Notes: generated by a model from the sequence alone, not told the origin. DNA of 64,000 nt from Pyxidicoccus fallax (GCF_012933655.1 NZ_JABBJJ010000011.1:1-64000), one strand, 5' to 3'. Positions 25,872-34,899 are shown, numbered from the stretch's first letter. A program made the numbers and translations.

Positions 25872-27338
25872 TCAGCTCGCGCCGCGGCCGGTGAGCACCA
25901 CCGGCACCGTCTGGAGCAGCAGCGTCAGGTCGCTGGTGAGGCTCCAGTGGTCGATGTACTGCATGTCCAGGTACATCCACTCCTCGAACGAAATCTGGTT
26001 GCGGCCGGAGACCTGCCAGATGCAGGTGAGGCCCGGGCGCACGGACAGGCGGCGGCGCTGCCACGTCTCGTACTTCGCCACCTCGCTCGGCACCGGCGGG
26101 CGCGGCCCGACGATGCTCATCTCACCGCGCAGCACGTTGATGAACTGCGGCAGCTCGTCGATGGAGAACTTGCGGATGAAGCGGCCGATGCCGGTGATGC
26201 GCGGGTCGTTCTTCATCTTGAAGACCGGACCGGACATCTCGTTCTGCGCCGCCAGCTTCGCCTTCAGCTCCTCGGCGTTCACCACCATGGAGCGGAACTT
26301 GAGCATGTAGAACGGCTTGCCGTTCTGCCCCACGCGCAGCTGCTTGAAGAAGATGGGGCCCTTGGAGGTGAGCTTCACCGCCAGCGCGACGAAGGCCAGG
26401 AGCGGCAGCAGCATCCACAGCGCCACTGCGGACACGCAGATGTCGAACAGGCGCTTCATCGCCATCTGGTGCGGCTTGGGGCTCACCGCCGCGAAGTGCA
26501 GGAAGCCGTCGGACACCGCGCGCCGCTCGATGGGCCGGGCGCGGTCCAGGCGGAAGCTGTGCGCCGGCAGCGCGAAGGGCACGCCGAAGCGCTCGGCCAG
26601 CTTGATGGCCGCCTGCATGGACTCGCCCTGCTTCAGCGTGTTGCCCGCGATGTAGACCTCGTCCACCGCCGTGTTGCGGAGGATGTGCTCCAGGTCATCC
26701 AACGAGCCCATCACCTGCGCGGGCAGCTCGGAGGTGGAGCTGGTGTCGTCCTTGAAGCGCACGTAGCCCAGCACCTGGCGGCGGCCGCGGCGCACCAGGT
26801 CCTCGCCCGTGTAGCGGCCCATGGCGCCCGTGCCGACGATGAGCACCGAGTCCATGGGGCGCTCCTGCGCGGCCACCGGACGGAAGACGAACAGGCGCAA
26901 GAGCAGCGCCACCGGCCAGAAGACGACCAGCAGCGGCGCCACGCTCAGCATGTTCACGCTGTCCGGCAGCATCAGCCCCGCGAACGCCAGCACCGTCACC
27001 ACCGCCAGCGTCGCCACGGACACCAGCGCCACGTGGTCCAGCTTGCTGCGCTCCACGAAGCGCGAGTCATACAGGCACAGCGCCGTGCCGGTGATGATCC
27101 ACGTCACCAGCGCCGCCACGACCATGCCCGGGACGAGCCAGCTCGTGGCCGGCACCAGCTGGCCGTTGAGCCACCCGGCGGCGACCAGCACCCCCGACAT
27201 CAACACGAGGTCCACCGTGAGGTTCAGCTTCGCCGCGAACCCCGGCGCGAGCTTGGGCGTCTGGACATCCTCGAACCCCTGGCCCTGAGAGGAAGCCTCA
27301 GGAGCACCGACCGCCGCACTTGCCGTTGCGCTGCTCAT
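25872..27338 (-). CDS. epsZ: polyisoprenyl-phosphate hexose-1-phosphate transferase (EpsZ, WbaP type)
   Basis: The 488-residue protein has four N-terminal TM helices, a CoA-binding-like domain (VLIVGTGAMGRYTGEDLVRR) and a C-terminal Bac_transf domain with its own TM and catalytic region (MKRLFDICVSAVALWMLLPL; GPIFFKQLRVGQNGKPFYML; KFRSM; DPRITGIGRFIRKFSIDELP; VGPRPPVPSEV). It would start EPS synthesis by moving a sugar phosphate onto undecaprenyl phosphate. ATG 27338 follows GGTGGAGA; the frame is open to 27368. It is monocistronic, judged by the T-tract terminator after it and a 333-bp upstream gap. Confidence 0.9.
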   Translation of the reverse strand: MSSATASAAVGAPEASSQGQGFEDVQTPKLAPGFAAKLNLTVDLVLMSGVLVAAGWLNGQLVPATSWLVPGMVVAALVTWIITGTALCLYDSRFVERSKLDHVALVSVATLAVVTVLAFAGLMLPDSVNMLSVAPLLVVFWPVALLLRLFVFRPVAAQERPMDSVLIVGTGAMGRYTGEDLVRRGRRQVLGYVRFKDDTSSTSELPAQVMGSLDDLEHILRNTAVDEVYIAGNTLKQGESMQAAIKLAERFGVPFALPAHSFRLDRARPIERRAVSDGFLHFAAVSPKPHQMAMKRLFDICVSAVALWMLLPLLAFVALAVKLTSKGPIFFKQLRVGQNGKPFYMLKFRSMVVNAEELKAKLAAQNEMSGPVFKMKNDPRITGIGRFIRKFSIDELPQFINVLRGEMSIVGPRPPVPSEVAKYETWQRRRLSVRPGLTCIWQVSGRNQISFEEWMYLDMQYIDHWSLTSDLTLLLQTVPVVLTGRGAS

Positions 27339-27671
27339 CGTCTCCACCCCCCTCTGCGCCGAATGCATACTTTCTTCCAGTTCGAGCAGAGGATGCCGTT
27401 GTGGCTAGAAATCTTCAAGTCGGAGAGAACTACAAAATGCCTGATGGGACAGCCCGTTGCAACCGCCGCCCCGCGACTAAGACGTGACACGAGGTGAATT
27501 CTTGGGATCGCCCGGACCTCGGTACCGGGTCGATGAAGCCCCACGAACACCCTGTCAGGTCTGCTTGCTTCCCACTGTGGCCGGACCTCGTCCCACGAGA
27601 CTGCATGTACGGTGCCGGTCTGACTTCAGATCTCTCATGGCTGTGAATCGCGGAGCGTCAGGACTGAGGCG
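27339..27671 (-). promoter_or_regulatory. upstream region of epsZ
   Basis: A 333-bp gap with lower GC than its surroundings lies between epsZ and the stop of the mobB-fdhD gene (both leftward). No gene is evident. A weak GG-N10-GC element resembling a sigma54 site (GGGGCGGCGGTTGC on the minus strand, near 27458-27472) can be seen, but it matches the full consensus poorly. CCCGG (27511-27515) and CCGGG (27525-27529) form a small inverted repeat. Confidence 0.35.
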
Positions 27672-29087
27672 CTAAGGATTTCCGGGGGGTTGAGAAAGTG
27701 CGAGTCGTTCCGGGCCCGCGTAGACGTTGAAGCGGCCGTCCCGGACGAACGTTGCCAGCGTCATTCCGGAACGCAGCGCCAGTTCAATCGCCAGGGTGCT
27801 GGCTGCAGAAACTCCCGCCACGACGGGGATGCGGGCCATGGCGGCCTTCTGGATGATTTCGAAGCTGACGCGTCCGCTGACACAGAGCAGCACGGGTTGA
27901 CGTGTCAGTGATGGGGTGCGGCTGACCCGCGTGGAGCGCACGGTACCCTCCAGGACGAGCGCGCCCACCACCTTGTCCACGGCGTTGTGGCGGCCCACGT
28001 CCTCGAAGGCGGCGAGGACCTGGCCGTCGGCGTCGAGCGCGGCGGCGGCGTGGACACCGCCGGTGCGGGCGAAGTTGCGCTGCACGTCTCGCAGGCGCTC
28101 GATGGCGCGGGCGATGACGTCGGGCCGGAGCACGGGGCCGGGCGGCACGGGCGGGCAGACGGCCAGCAGGTCCTCCACGCTGCGGCGGCCGCACACGCCA
28201 CACGCCGAGGTGGTGAGGGTGCCGCGGCGGGCGGAGCGCACCCGCTCCACGTCCAGCACGGCGCCGGGCGCGGGCGTCACCTCCATCACATTGCCCCAGC
28301 CCTCCTCGCCGGGGCGGCCGCAGTGCGCGAGCCCGCCCAAATCCTCCACGCTCCGGAGGATGCCCTCGGAGAAGAGGAAGCCGGTGGCCAATTCGCGGTC
28401 CTGGCCGGGGGTGCGCATGGTGATGGCCACCGGGTCGCCGCTGACTCGAATCTCCAGCGGCTCCTCGACGGCGACATCGTCCTCTTGAGAGGAAGCGAGC
28501 TCGGCGCCGTTCCAGCGGCGCACCGGCCGGCGCGCCACCCCGCGCGAGTCCGCGGGGGACGGAGGCGTCATGCCACGGTCGGACTTCACCCGTGAGGCGA
28601 GCAGGTCCGAGACGGTGCGTACATCTCCTGCGTCGAGCACGCGCATGCCATCTGGGAGACCCGCGGGCAGAGGAAGCGAGCACGCGACCACCGCGAAAAC
28701 CTCGGGGTGGGACGAGGCGAGCAGGGGGCCCAGTCCCTCGCGCCACACCTCGAGCTTCGGCAGCGGTCCGTCCTTCCAGCCCTCCACGAGGACCAGGTCC
28801 ACGCCGCCGGAGAATCGCGTGAGTAACAACGGCAACGTACTTGCGGGAGCCTCGCCGGTGGTGAGCTGCACGCCAGCGGGCGTGGCGAAGCCGGTGAAGA
28901 CGGCGCCAGCCTCCTGGAAGCGGGCGGTGTCGCTGTCGGGGCGGTGCAGTGGGTGCGCGTGCGACGAGTGCTTCACCACGCCCACGCGCAGGCCGCGCGA
29001 GGCCAGCTCCGGGACGAGCTTCGTGAGCAGCGTCGTCTTCCCGGCGCCGGACCAGCCGACGATGCTGATGGCGGGCACGGCGCTCAT
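27672..29087 (-). CDS. MobB-FdhD fusion protein
   Basis: The 471-residue protein is two enzymes in one. Residues 1-170 are MobB (Walker A GWSGAGKTTLL, VGVVKHSSHAH, VLVEGWKDGPLPKLEV), a GTPase of molybdenum-cofactor handling. Residues about 190-471 are FdhD (ITMRTPGQDRELATGFLFSE, the CGVCG sulfur-carrier cysteines, FEDVGRHNAVDKVVGA, CVSGRVSFEIIQKA), which sulfurates the cofactor of formate dehydrogenase. The fusion couples cofactor loading and sulfuration. ATG 29087 overlaps the moeA stop (ATGA). No formate dehydrogenase gene is in the window. Confidence 0.9.
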   Translation of the reverse strand: MSAVPAISIVGWSGAGKTTLLTKLVPELASRGLRVGVVKHSSHAHPLHRPDSDTARFQEAGAVFTGFATPAGVQLTTGEAPASTLPLLLTRFSGGVDLVLVEGWKDGPLPKLEVWREGLGPLLASSHPEVFAVVACSLPLPAGLPDGMRVLDAGDVRTVSDLLASRVKSDRGMTPPSPADSRGVARRPVRRWNGAELASSQEDDVAVEEPLEIRVSGDPVAITMRTPGQDRELATGFLFSEGILRSVEDLGGLAHCGRPGEEGWGNVMEVTPAPGAVLDVERVRSARRGTLTTSACGVCGRRSVEDLLAVCPPVPPGPVLRPDVIARAIERLRDVQRNFARTGGVHAAAALDADGQVLAAFEDVGRHNAVDKVVGALVLEGTVRSTRVSRTPSLTRQPVLLCVSGRVSFEIIQKAAMARIPVVAGVSAASTLAIELALRSGMTLATFVRDGRFNVYAGPERLALSQPPGNP

Positions 29088-30337
29088 GCGGAGGCACCGT
29101 CGGCCGGGGCGTAGGCGGCGCCGTGGAACAGCTCCACGTCCACGACGTCGCCCTCGGCGAAGTCGGCGCGGCCCGGAGGCAGCACGGCCCAGCCCTCGCC
29201 CTGGACGTTCTGGAGAATCTGTCCGGCGCCCTGCACGCGCAGGCGCGCGACGGGCGCTGCGTCGTCGCGGGCCTCCAGCGTGGTGGTGATGAGGTACGTG
29301 AGGCCGGCCTGCTTGTGGCGCGGCGCGGAGAGGCGGGCGCGGACGCGGCGGCGCGTCTCCAGTACGCCCTGGCGCTTGAGGAGCAGTGGGCGCGCGAGCT
29401 GGTCGAAGGCGACGGTGGCGGCGCCGGGGTTGCCGGGCAGCACGACGACGGTGGTGTCGCCGAGGCGGGCCACGGCCACGGGCTTGCCGGGCTTGAGCGC
29501 GACACCGTCCACGACGAAGCGGGCACCGAGCGCGGTGAGCACGCGCTTCACGTGGTCCTTGTCGCCCACGGAGGCGCCACCGGTGGTGACGAGGACGTCC
29601 ACCTGGGAGGCGAGGCGGGCGAGGGTGTCGCGCAGCTCGGCCGCGTCGTCGCGCGCGCGGGTGAGGTGGCGCACGTCGGCGCCGGCCTCGCGGGCGAGCG
29701 CGGCCACGAGGAGCAGGTTGCTCTCGTAGACCTGATGCGGCAGGGCGGGCTGGCCGGGAGGGACGAGCTCGTCGCCGGTGGCGAGCACCGCCACGCGCGG
29801 CGCGGGGCGCACCCAGGCGGTCGTCTCGCCCTGGGAGGCGAGCACGCCGAGCACCGCGGCATTCACGGGCTGACCGGGCGCGAGGAGGGGCGTGCCGGTG
29901 ACCACCTCTTCCCCCGCGCGCACGATGTCGTGGCCGGGAGTGACGGTGATGAAGACGTCCACGTGCGCGCCGTCGTCGTGGGCGCGCGCGGCCTCCTGGC
30001 GGACGATGGCGTCGGCGCCGGAGGGAAGCGGGGCGCCGGTGAAGATGCGGGCGGCCTCGCCGGGCTGGAGGACGCGGGAGGGCAGGGCGCCGGCGTAGAC
30101 GGTGTCGACGACGCGCAGGCGCGCGGGGTGGTCGCGGTTGGCGCCCCGGGTCTCCTCGGCGCGCACGGCCCAGCCGTCCATCGCGGAGGTGTCACAGCCG
30201 GGCAGCGAGCGCGACGCGGTGACCGCGGCCGCGAGGAAGCGGCCATGGGCGTCGAGGAGGGACACGCGCTCGGGGGCCGCGGGGGCGATGGCATCGAGCG
30301 CGGCCTGCCGGGCTGTGGAGAGGGGCGTGAGCGGCAT
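29084..30337 (-). CDS. moeA: molybdopterin molybdenumtransferase MoeA
   Basis: The 417-residue enzyme inserts molybdate into adenylated molybdopterin. Landmarks are CDTSAMDGWAVRA, IFTGAPLPSGADAIVRQE, VAVLATGDELV, VYESN, TTGGASVGDKDHVKRVL, KPGKPVAVARL and VLPGNPGAATVAF, in the usual order for all MoeA domains. ATG 30337 (MPLTPLSTARQAAL) matches the family N terminus; the frame is open 27 codons further upstream. The gene is coupled to the downstream mobB-fdhD gene by a four-base overlap. Confidence 0.93.
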   Translation of the reverse strand: MPLTPLSTARQAALDAIAPAAPERVSLLDAHGRFLAAAVTASRSLPGCDTSAMDGWAVRAEETRGANRDHPARLRVVDTVYAGALPSRVLQPGEAARIFTGAPLPSGADAIVRQEAARAHDDGAHVDVFITVTPGHDIVRAGEEVVTGTPLLAPGQPVNAAVLGVLASQGETTAWVRPAPRVAVLATGDELVPPGQPALPHQVYESNLLLVAALAREAGADVRHLTRARDDAAELRDTLARLASQVDVLVTTGGASVGDKDHVKRVLTALGARFVVDGVALKPGKPVAVARLGDTTVVVLPGNPGAATVAFDQLARPLLLKRQGVLETRRRVRARLSAPRHKQAGLTYLITTTLEARDDAAPVARLRVQGAGQILQNVQGEGWAVLPPGRADFAEGDVVDVELFHGAAYAPADGASA

Positions 30338-30433
30338 CCGTCGGGCGCGCAGCCTACGCGGGGAACCCTGGCGCTTGTCCACGGGCTGCTGATGGCCGTT
30401 CGCTTCCCTACCCCCCATCCGGGAGCGGGAGCG

Positions 30434-30694
30434 TCAGGTGTGCCGGGAGCGTGTCAGCTCGATGAGGAACAGGACGAGCAGGGAAACGCCCAGGGCCATC
30501 GGGGCCAGCGCGGCACCCACGATGAGGCCAATCACGGTGAAGAACCCGTCCCGGGGGCCGGGGGAGTTGGGGAGCCAGTCGAGGATGAAGCCAGACGACG
30601 CGGGTCCCAGGAAGCCGAGCGCTGACACCGCGAGGCAGACGAGAACGGCCTTCGAGCGCTTCATCGGCTGGACGGGTGGAAGTGTAGCATTCAT
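30434..30694 (-). CDS. small membrane protein of unknown function
   Basis: The 86-residue product has two TM segments (AVLVCLAVSALGFLGPASSG and FTVIGLIVGAALAPMALGVS, the latter running on into LLVLFLIEL). No family recognised. The start is uncertain: ATG 30694 (MNATLPPVQ) or ATG 30664 (MKRSKAVLV), neither with a clear Shine-Dalgarno. It lies 96 bp upstream of moeA on the same strand. Confidence 0.55.
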   Translation of the reverse strand: MNATLPPVQPMKRSKAVLVCLAVSALGFLGPASSGFILDWLPNSPGPRDGFFTVIGLIVGAALAPMALGVSLLVLFLIELTRSRHT

Positions 30695-30859
30695 GGGCAG
30701 CGACGATAGCAAGGCGGGTGCCGGACCCGCTTGGAGCCGGTCTCACTCGTGCCGCGAGCGAGGTTGCGCAGGGGAGGGCACGCATGCCGTGCACTCCGCT
30801 GCACAGTGAGGCGCGGACCTGGGTCCCGGGTGACGCCGCCGAAGAGGGGAGCGCGAAAG

Positions 30860-31471
30860 ATGGACGCTGGGGTGGAGTACCCGGACGTGACGCTGGCCAT
30901 CATCGCGGGAGGCGAGGGCCGGCGCCTGTCGGGCGTGCCGAAGGGGCTGCTGTCGGTGGAGGGCCGCACGGTGGTGGAGCGGCTGCTCTCCCTGGCGCCG
31001 TGCTTCGGGGATGTGCTGCTGGTGGCGAACGTGCCGGAGCCCTATGCGCGCTTCGGGGTGCGCACGGTGGCGGACGTCGTGCGGGGGAAGGGAGCGCCGG
31101 GAGGTGTGCACGCGGCGCTGGTAGCGGCGCGCACGCGGTGGGTGGTGGCGGTGGCGTGCGACATGCCCTTCGTCGGGCTGGAGGCGCTGCGCGTGTTGCT
31201 GGGCGCGAGGGCGGACGACGTGGACGCGGTGGGCTTCGAGGTGGCGGGGAGGCTGGAGCCGTTGCTCGCGGTGTACCGGGCGGAGCTGGCGGAGGCGTGG
31301 GGACGCTCGCTGGGGGAGGACCCGTCGCTGCGTCAGCTCCTGTCACGCTTCCGGGCGAGGCTGCTGCCAGAGGGCATGCTGCGCGCCGTGGACCCGGAGC
31401 TGCGCTCGCTGGTGAATGTGAACACGCCGGAGGACCTCGCGCGGCACGGTGTCACACTGCCCGCGAGGTGA
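30860..31471 (+). CDS. mobA: molybdenum cofactor guanylyltransferase MobA
   Basis: The 203-residue nucleotidyltransferase has LAIIAGGEGRRLSGVPKGLL (GTP and metal binding loop with the PKG lysine), VRGKGAPGGVHAAL, VVAVACDMPFVG and RLEPLLAVYRAEL. It would make the guanine-dinucleotide form of molybdopterin. ATG 30860 puts the Rossmann start near the N terminus. It faces away from moeA/mobB-fdhD but clearly belongs with them functionally. It is convergent with the radical SAM gene, with 9 bp between stops. Confidence 0.9.
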   Translation: MDAGVEYPDVTLAIIAGGEGRRLSGVPKGLLSVEGRTVVERLLSLAPCFGDVLLVANVPEPYARFGVRTVADVVRGKGAPGGVHAALVAARTRWVVAVACDMPFVGLEALRVLLGARADDVDAVGFEVAGRLEPLLAVYRAELAEAWGRSLGEDPSLRQLLSRFRARLLPEGMLRAVDPELRSLVNVNTPEDLARHGVTLPAR

Positions 31472-31480
31472 GCGCCGGCT

Positions 31481-32569
31481 TCACGCCCCCGACGTTCCCA
31501 GGGCAATCCGCACCGGAATCCGCCGTGCCCCGAACGCGCCCGGCTCCGCGTCGAACCGCCCCGGCACGTCCGCGCCACAGTCCGGGCACCGGCCCTCCGG
31601 CGTCACGCGGTAGGAGAGCAGCTCGTACCAGTCACGGACGATGAGCGCCGTGCCGCACCCGCCGCACAGCGTGGTGCCGCCGTCGCTGTCATGCACGTTG
31701 CCCGTGTACACGTACCGCAGCCCCGTGCGCCTCGCGATGTCCCGAGAGCGGCGCAGCGTCGCCGGGGGCGTGGCCGGCACGTCCCGCATCTTGAAGTCCG
31801 GGTGGAACGCCGTGAAGTGCAGCGGCACGTCCGGCCCCAGCCGGTCCATCATCCACTCCGACAGCCGCGTCACCTCCTCCTCCGAGTCGTTGTGCCCGGG
31901 GATGAGCAGTGTCGTCACCTCGAACCAGACGCGCGTCTCGTGCTTCAGGTACTCCAGCGTGTCCAGCACCGGCTGCAGGTGCGCGAAGGTGACGCGGTGG
32001 TAGAAGTCCTCGCTGAACGCCTTCAGGTCCACGTTGGCCGCGTCCATCTTCGCGTAGAACTCGCGGCGCGGCTGCGCGTGGATGTAGCCCGCCGTCACCG
32101 CCACCGTCTCCACGCCCACCGCGTGGCACGCATCCGCCACGTCCATGGCGTACTCGGCGAAGATGACCGGGTCGTTGTACGTGAAGGCCACGCTCTGGCA
32201 GCCCGTGCGCACCGCGTACCGGGCAATCGCCTCGGGCGAGGCCTCGTCCGCCAGCGTGTCCTGCTCGCGCGACTTGGAGATGTCCCAGTTCTGGCAGAAG
32301 CGGCAGCCCAGGTTGCAGCCGGCCGTGCCGAAAGACAGCACGCTGCTGCCCGGGTGGAAGTGGTTCAGCGGCTTCTTCTCGATGGGGTCCACGCAGAAGC
32401 CCGACGAGCGCCCATACGTGTCCAACACCATCCCCTCGCCCACGCGCTGGCGCACGAAGCAGAAGCCGCGCTGCCCCTCGTGCAGCTTGCAGTCGCGGGG
32501 ACACAGGTCGCACTGCACGCGCCCGTCCTCCAGCGTGTGCCACCAGCGAGCCGGAAACGCCGTGCTCAT
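31481..32569 (-). CDS. amrS: AmmeMemoRadiSam-type radical SAM protein (PflA-like)
   Basis: The 362-residue protein has an N-terminal cysteine cluster (CDLCPRDCKLHEGQRGFC), the radical SAM motif CNLGCRFCQNW, and a C-terminal CGGCG...CPDCG zinc-ribbon-like segment. The layout is that of the radical SAM member of the AmmeMemoRadiSam group. ATG 32569 (MSTAFPARWWHTLED) fits; the frame opens upstream to 32662. A Memo homologue lies 1.3 kb away on the same strand, but the AMMECR1 member is missing from this window. The substrate of the group is not known to me. Confidence 0.87.
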   Translation of the reverse strand: MSTAFPARWWHTLEDGRVQCDLCPRDCKLHEGQRGFCFVRQRVGEGMVLDTYGRSSGFCVDPIEKKPLNHFHPGSSVLSFGTAGCNLGCRFCQNWDISKSREQDTLADEASPEAIARYAVRTGCQSVAFTYNDPVIFAEYAMDVADACHAVGVETVAVTAGYIHAQPRREFYAKMDAANVDLKAFSEDFYHRVTFAHLQPVLDTLEYLKHETRVWFEVTTLLIPGHNDSEEEVTRLSEWMMDRLGPDVPLHFTAFHPDFKMRDVPATPPATLRRSRDIARRTGLRYVYTGNVHDSDGGTTLCGGCGTALIVRDWYELLSYRVTPEGRCPDCGADVPGRFDAEPGAFGARRIPVRIALGTSGA

Positions 32570-32816
32570 TGTCGAAGTCCTCCCCCGGCCCGGCGCTGGC
32601 GGCAGCCTTCCGCGCGCATGCGGGCCTCGAACGAAAGACATCCCTAACGGCGGACGCCCCATGTCGCCGCGCCCTCCGTGCCACGCTCGCGTGCTCGCGC
32701 TCCAGCCAGCATCACGCGCCGGTCGGCCGCCCGGAGGACCTCCGCCAGGCGCCCCTGGGGTGCGTCACCGGGACGCATGGACCCGGACGGCCGGAGATGC
32801 GAAACAGGGACCCGAG

Positions 32817-33134
32817 ATGCTGAAGACCCCTCTTGGACGTTTCCGCGCGGTGGCCCTGGCGGAGGGCCTGTCCTTCGTCGTGCTCCTCTTCATCGCCATG
32901 CCGCTGAAGTACGGCGCGGGCATGCCGCTGGCCGTGAAGTACGTCGGCTGGGCGCACGGGCTGCTGTTCGTGCTCTACCTCTTCGCCCTCATGGAGGCCG
33001 CCATCGCATGTCGCTGGTCGCTCGTGCGCGCGGTGGGGGCCTTCATCGCGTCGCTGGTGCCGTTCGGCACCTTCGTGCTCGACGCGCGGCTGCGGCGCGA
33101 GGAGCAGGCGACGTCCATCCAGCCCGCTCCCTGA
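32817..33134 (+). CDS. DUF3817 membrane protein
   Basis: The 105-residue protein has three TM segments: AVALAEGLSFVVLLFIAMPL, YVGWAHGLLFVLYLFALMEA and LVRAVGAFIASLVPFGTFVL. The FRAVALAEGLSFVVLLFIAMPLK opening and the W-A-H-G-L motif are typical of the DUF3817 family. It ends in a charged tail. ATG 32817. It is divergent from the radical SAM gene across 247 bp in which no gene is seen. Function unknown. Confidence 0.8.
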   Translation: MLKTPLGRFRAVALAEGLSFVVLLFIAMPLKYGAGMPLAVKYVGWAHGLLFVLYLFALMEAAIACRWSLVRAVGAFIASLVPFGTFVLDARLRREEQATSIQPAP

Positions 33135-33142
33135 GCGTCCCC

Positions 33143-33165
33143 CGGGCGCACGCTCGGAGCGCCCG
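33143..33165 (+). terminator. hairpin after the DUF3817 gene
   Basis: CGGGCGC (33143-33149) pairs with GCGCCCG (33159-33165) over a 9-nt loop, 8 bp after the stop. There is no T-tract. Confidence 0.45.
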
Positions 33166-33299
33166 TCCGCACCGGACGTACCGCATCGGCTCCGAGGCAC
33201 CGGACCTGCCGCGCCAGGGGCCCCGGACGGGTCTCCAGGATTTCGCGCGGGCGCGGAAGCCATGCGAGCATCCCGCGCGATATGCGCCAGGGAATGACC

Positions 33300-33914
33300 A
33301 TGGAACGCGGCAGGTGGGACACGCCTGAGGACGTGGAGCGCGAGCTGTCCTCGCGGCTGGCCCTCGTGGAGCCCACGGAGGGGATTCGTGGCATGCACTT
33401 CGCCGCCGTCCTCGACACCGTGCGCTTCCTCGGCGGCGAGCAGGCCGTGGCTCGCGTCGTCGAGGGCGGGGACTACCCGAAGGACCTCGACCTCTCCGAG
33501 CTGTACCCCGTCCCGCCCTTCATGCGCCTGTTCTTCTCGGCGGCCAGGATGCTGGCGCCGCAGCTTGGCGGCGTCGAGGAGGCCATGCGGCAGATTGGTG
33601 TGCAGGGCACGCTCGCCTTCATCAACTCCATGTTCGGCGCCGAGGTCCGGCAGCAGGTGGGCATGGAGCCGAAGCGGCTGGTGGAGATGCTCCCCGAGGC
33701 CTACCGCATGGCCATCAACTTCGGCGAGCTGCAGGTGCAGTGGACCGGCCCGCGCGCCGGCCGCATCGTCATGAACCGCATCTTCACGCCCGTCGCCTAC
33801 AACGAGGGCATGCTCGAGGGCGCCCTCCAGGCCGTGGGCGCCCAGGACATCCAGGTGCGTGGCTGGCAGACCTCGCTGCTGAACAGCGAGTACATGCTGG
33901 CCTGGGGCGACTGA
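33300..33914 (+). CDS. DUF2378 (TIGR02265) family protein
   Basis: The 204-residue protein belongs to a family largely confined to Myxococcales: GIRGMHFAAVLDTVRFLGGE, YPVPPFMRLFFSAARML and the C-terminal part GWQTSLLNSEYMLAWGD. The fold resembles other small haem/ligand-binding-like alpha-beta proteins with internal symmetry, but no function is known. ATG 33300 is six bases after AGGGA; ATG 33282 and 33294 are in frame upstream. It is convergent with the Memo gene, with 3 bp between stops. Confidence 0.8.
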   Translation: MERGRWDTPEDVERELSSRLALVEPTEGIRGMHFAAVLDTVRFLGGEQAVARVVEGGDYPKDLDLSELYPVPPFMRLFFSAARMLAPQLGGVEEAMRQIGVQGTLAFINSMFGAEVRQQVGMEPKRLVEMLPEAYRMAINFGELQVQWTGPRAGRIVMNRIFTPVAYNEGMLEGALQAVGAQDIQVRGWQTSLLNSEYMLAWGD

Positions 33915-33917
33915 CGC

Positions 33918-34727
33918 TCAGGCCCGCGCGCCGCCTTCGCCGGCCGGATAGAAGGCGAAGGCGCCGTAGCCCACCACCTCGTCACGTCCGCCCGCGGTGT
34001 CCCCCGAGCTGCGCAAATCCAGCAGCCTCGGGTGCAGGCCCCGCTCGCGGGCCGCCAGCAGCAGCCCGCTGATGGCCGCCGCGCCGCACGCGTTCCCCGC
34101 GTCCAGGGGACTGTCGAGCGCGAGCACCCGCTCGGCCGTGTGACGGTCCACGACCCGGGCCTCCTCGTACGGGAGGTAGTGCGACAGGTCCGAGCTGATG
34201 ACGGGCAGCACGTCCGCGTCCCACAGCGCGTCGAGCACCTCCGCCACCTCCTCGGCGCGCGCGCTGCCCACCACCAGGGGAAGCACGCGGAAGCGCCCCA
34301 GCACGCGCTGGAGGAAGGGAAGCTGCACCTCCAACGAGTGCTCCGCCTCGTGCGCCTCCGTGGACGCCGTCACCTGCCGCAGCGCCGAGGCGCGCCGGCG
34401 CAGGTCCTCGTCCAGCGGCACCTCGCCCAGCGGCGTGCACAGCGTGTCCACGTCCGGCCAGGCCAGCCCGCGCAGTGGCAGGAAATGACAGGGTCCCAGG
34501 AGCAGCACTCGCGGCGGCGTGTTCCCCGGCGCGCGAAGCGTGGCATAGGCGGTGGCCGCCACGGGGCCCGAATACACATACCCCGCATGGGGGACGATGA
34601 GCGCCGCGGGCCTGCCGGGAGCGGAACCGGCGGCCTGCTGGAGCCATTCGTCCACCTGGTGGGCCAGGACGGAGGGGCTGGCGGGATAGAACGAGCCCGC
34701 CACCGCGGGAGGGCGTACGCGAGACAT
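33918..34727 (-). CDS. amrB: Memo-like protein (AmmeMemoRadiSam system protein B)
   Basis: The 269-residue protein is of the Memo family: RPPAVAGSFYPASPSVLAHQ, IVPHAGYVYSGPVAATAYAT (first His), LLGPCHFLPL (second His), SLEVQLPFLQRVLGRFRVLP and VISSDLSHYLPY (third His), then NACGAAAISGLLLAARERGL. These correspond to the metal-site residues of human Memo and class III extradiol dioxygenase relatives. ATG 34727 has GGAGG at 4 bp. It works by family association with the radical SAM protein at 31481-32569. Confidence 0.88.
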   Translation of the reverse strand: MSRVRPPAVAGSFYPASPSVLAHQVDEWLQQAAGSAPGRPAALIVPHAGYVYSGPVAATAYATLRAPGNTPPRVLLLGPCHFLPLRGLAWPDVDTLCTPLGEVPLDEDLRRRASALRQVTASTEAHEAEHSLEVQLPFLQRVLGRFRVLPLVVGSARAEEVAEVLDALWDADVLPVISSDLSHYLPYEEARVVDRHTAERVLALDSPLDAGNACGAAAISGLLLAARERGLHPRLLDLRSSGDTAGGRDEVVGYGAFAFYPAGEGGARA

Positions 34728-34899
34728 GGTCCTCCAACCGGTCAGTCCGCCGGGGTCCTTTGACAAGCATGACATGCGGGCCCCCCGTCCTCCCAGCCGG
34801 GACACTGCCGGGCGGGCAGGGAATGATTGGAATTGCACCCGCGGGAGCGCCCGGGATGCAATCTTTTGCACGTGTCTGTGTAAGGAGTACCCCGGCGCC

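Noticed and set aside
27458-27472. Sigma54 promoter upstream of epsZ
   Set aside because: Only the GG-N10-GC spacing fits; the flanking bases do not match TGGCAC or TTGCW well enough to claim it.
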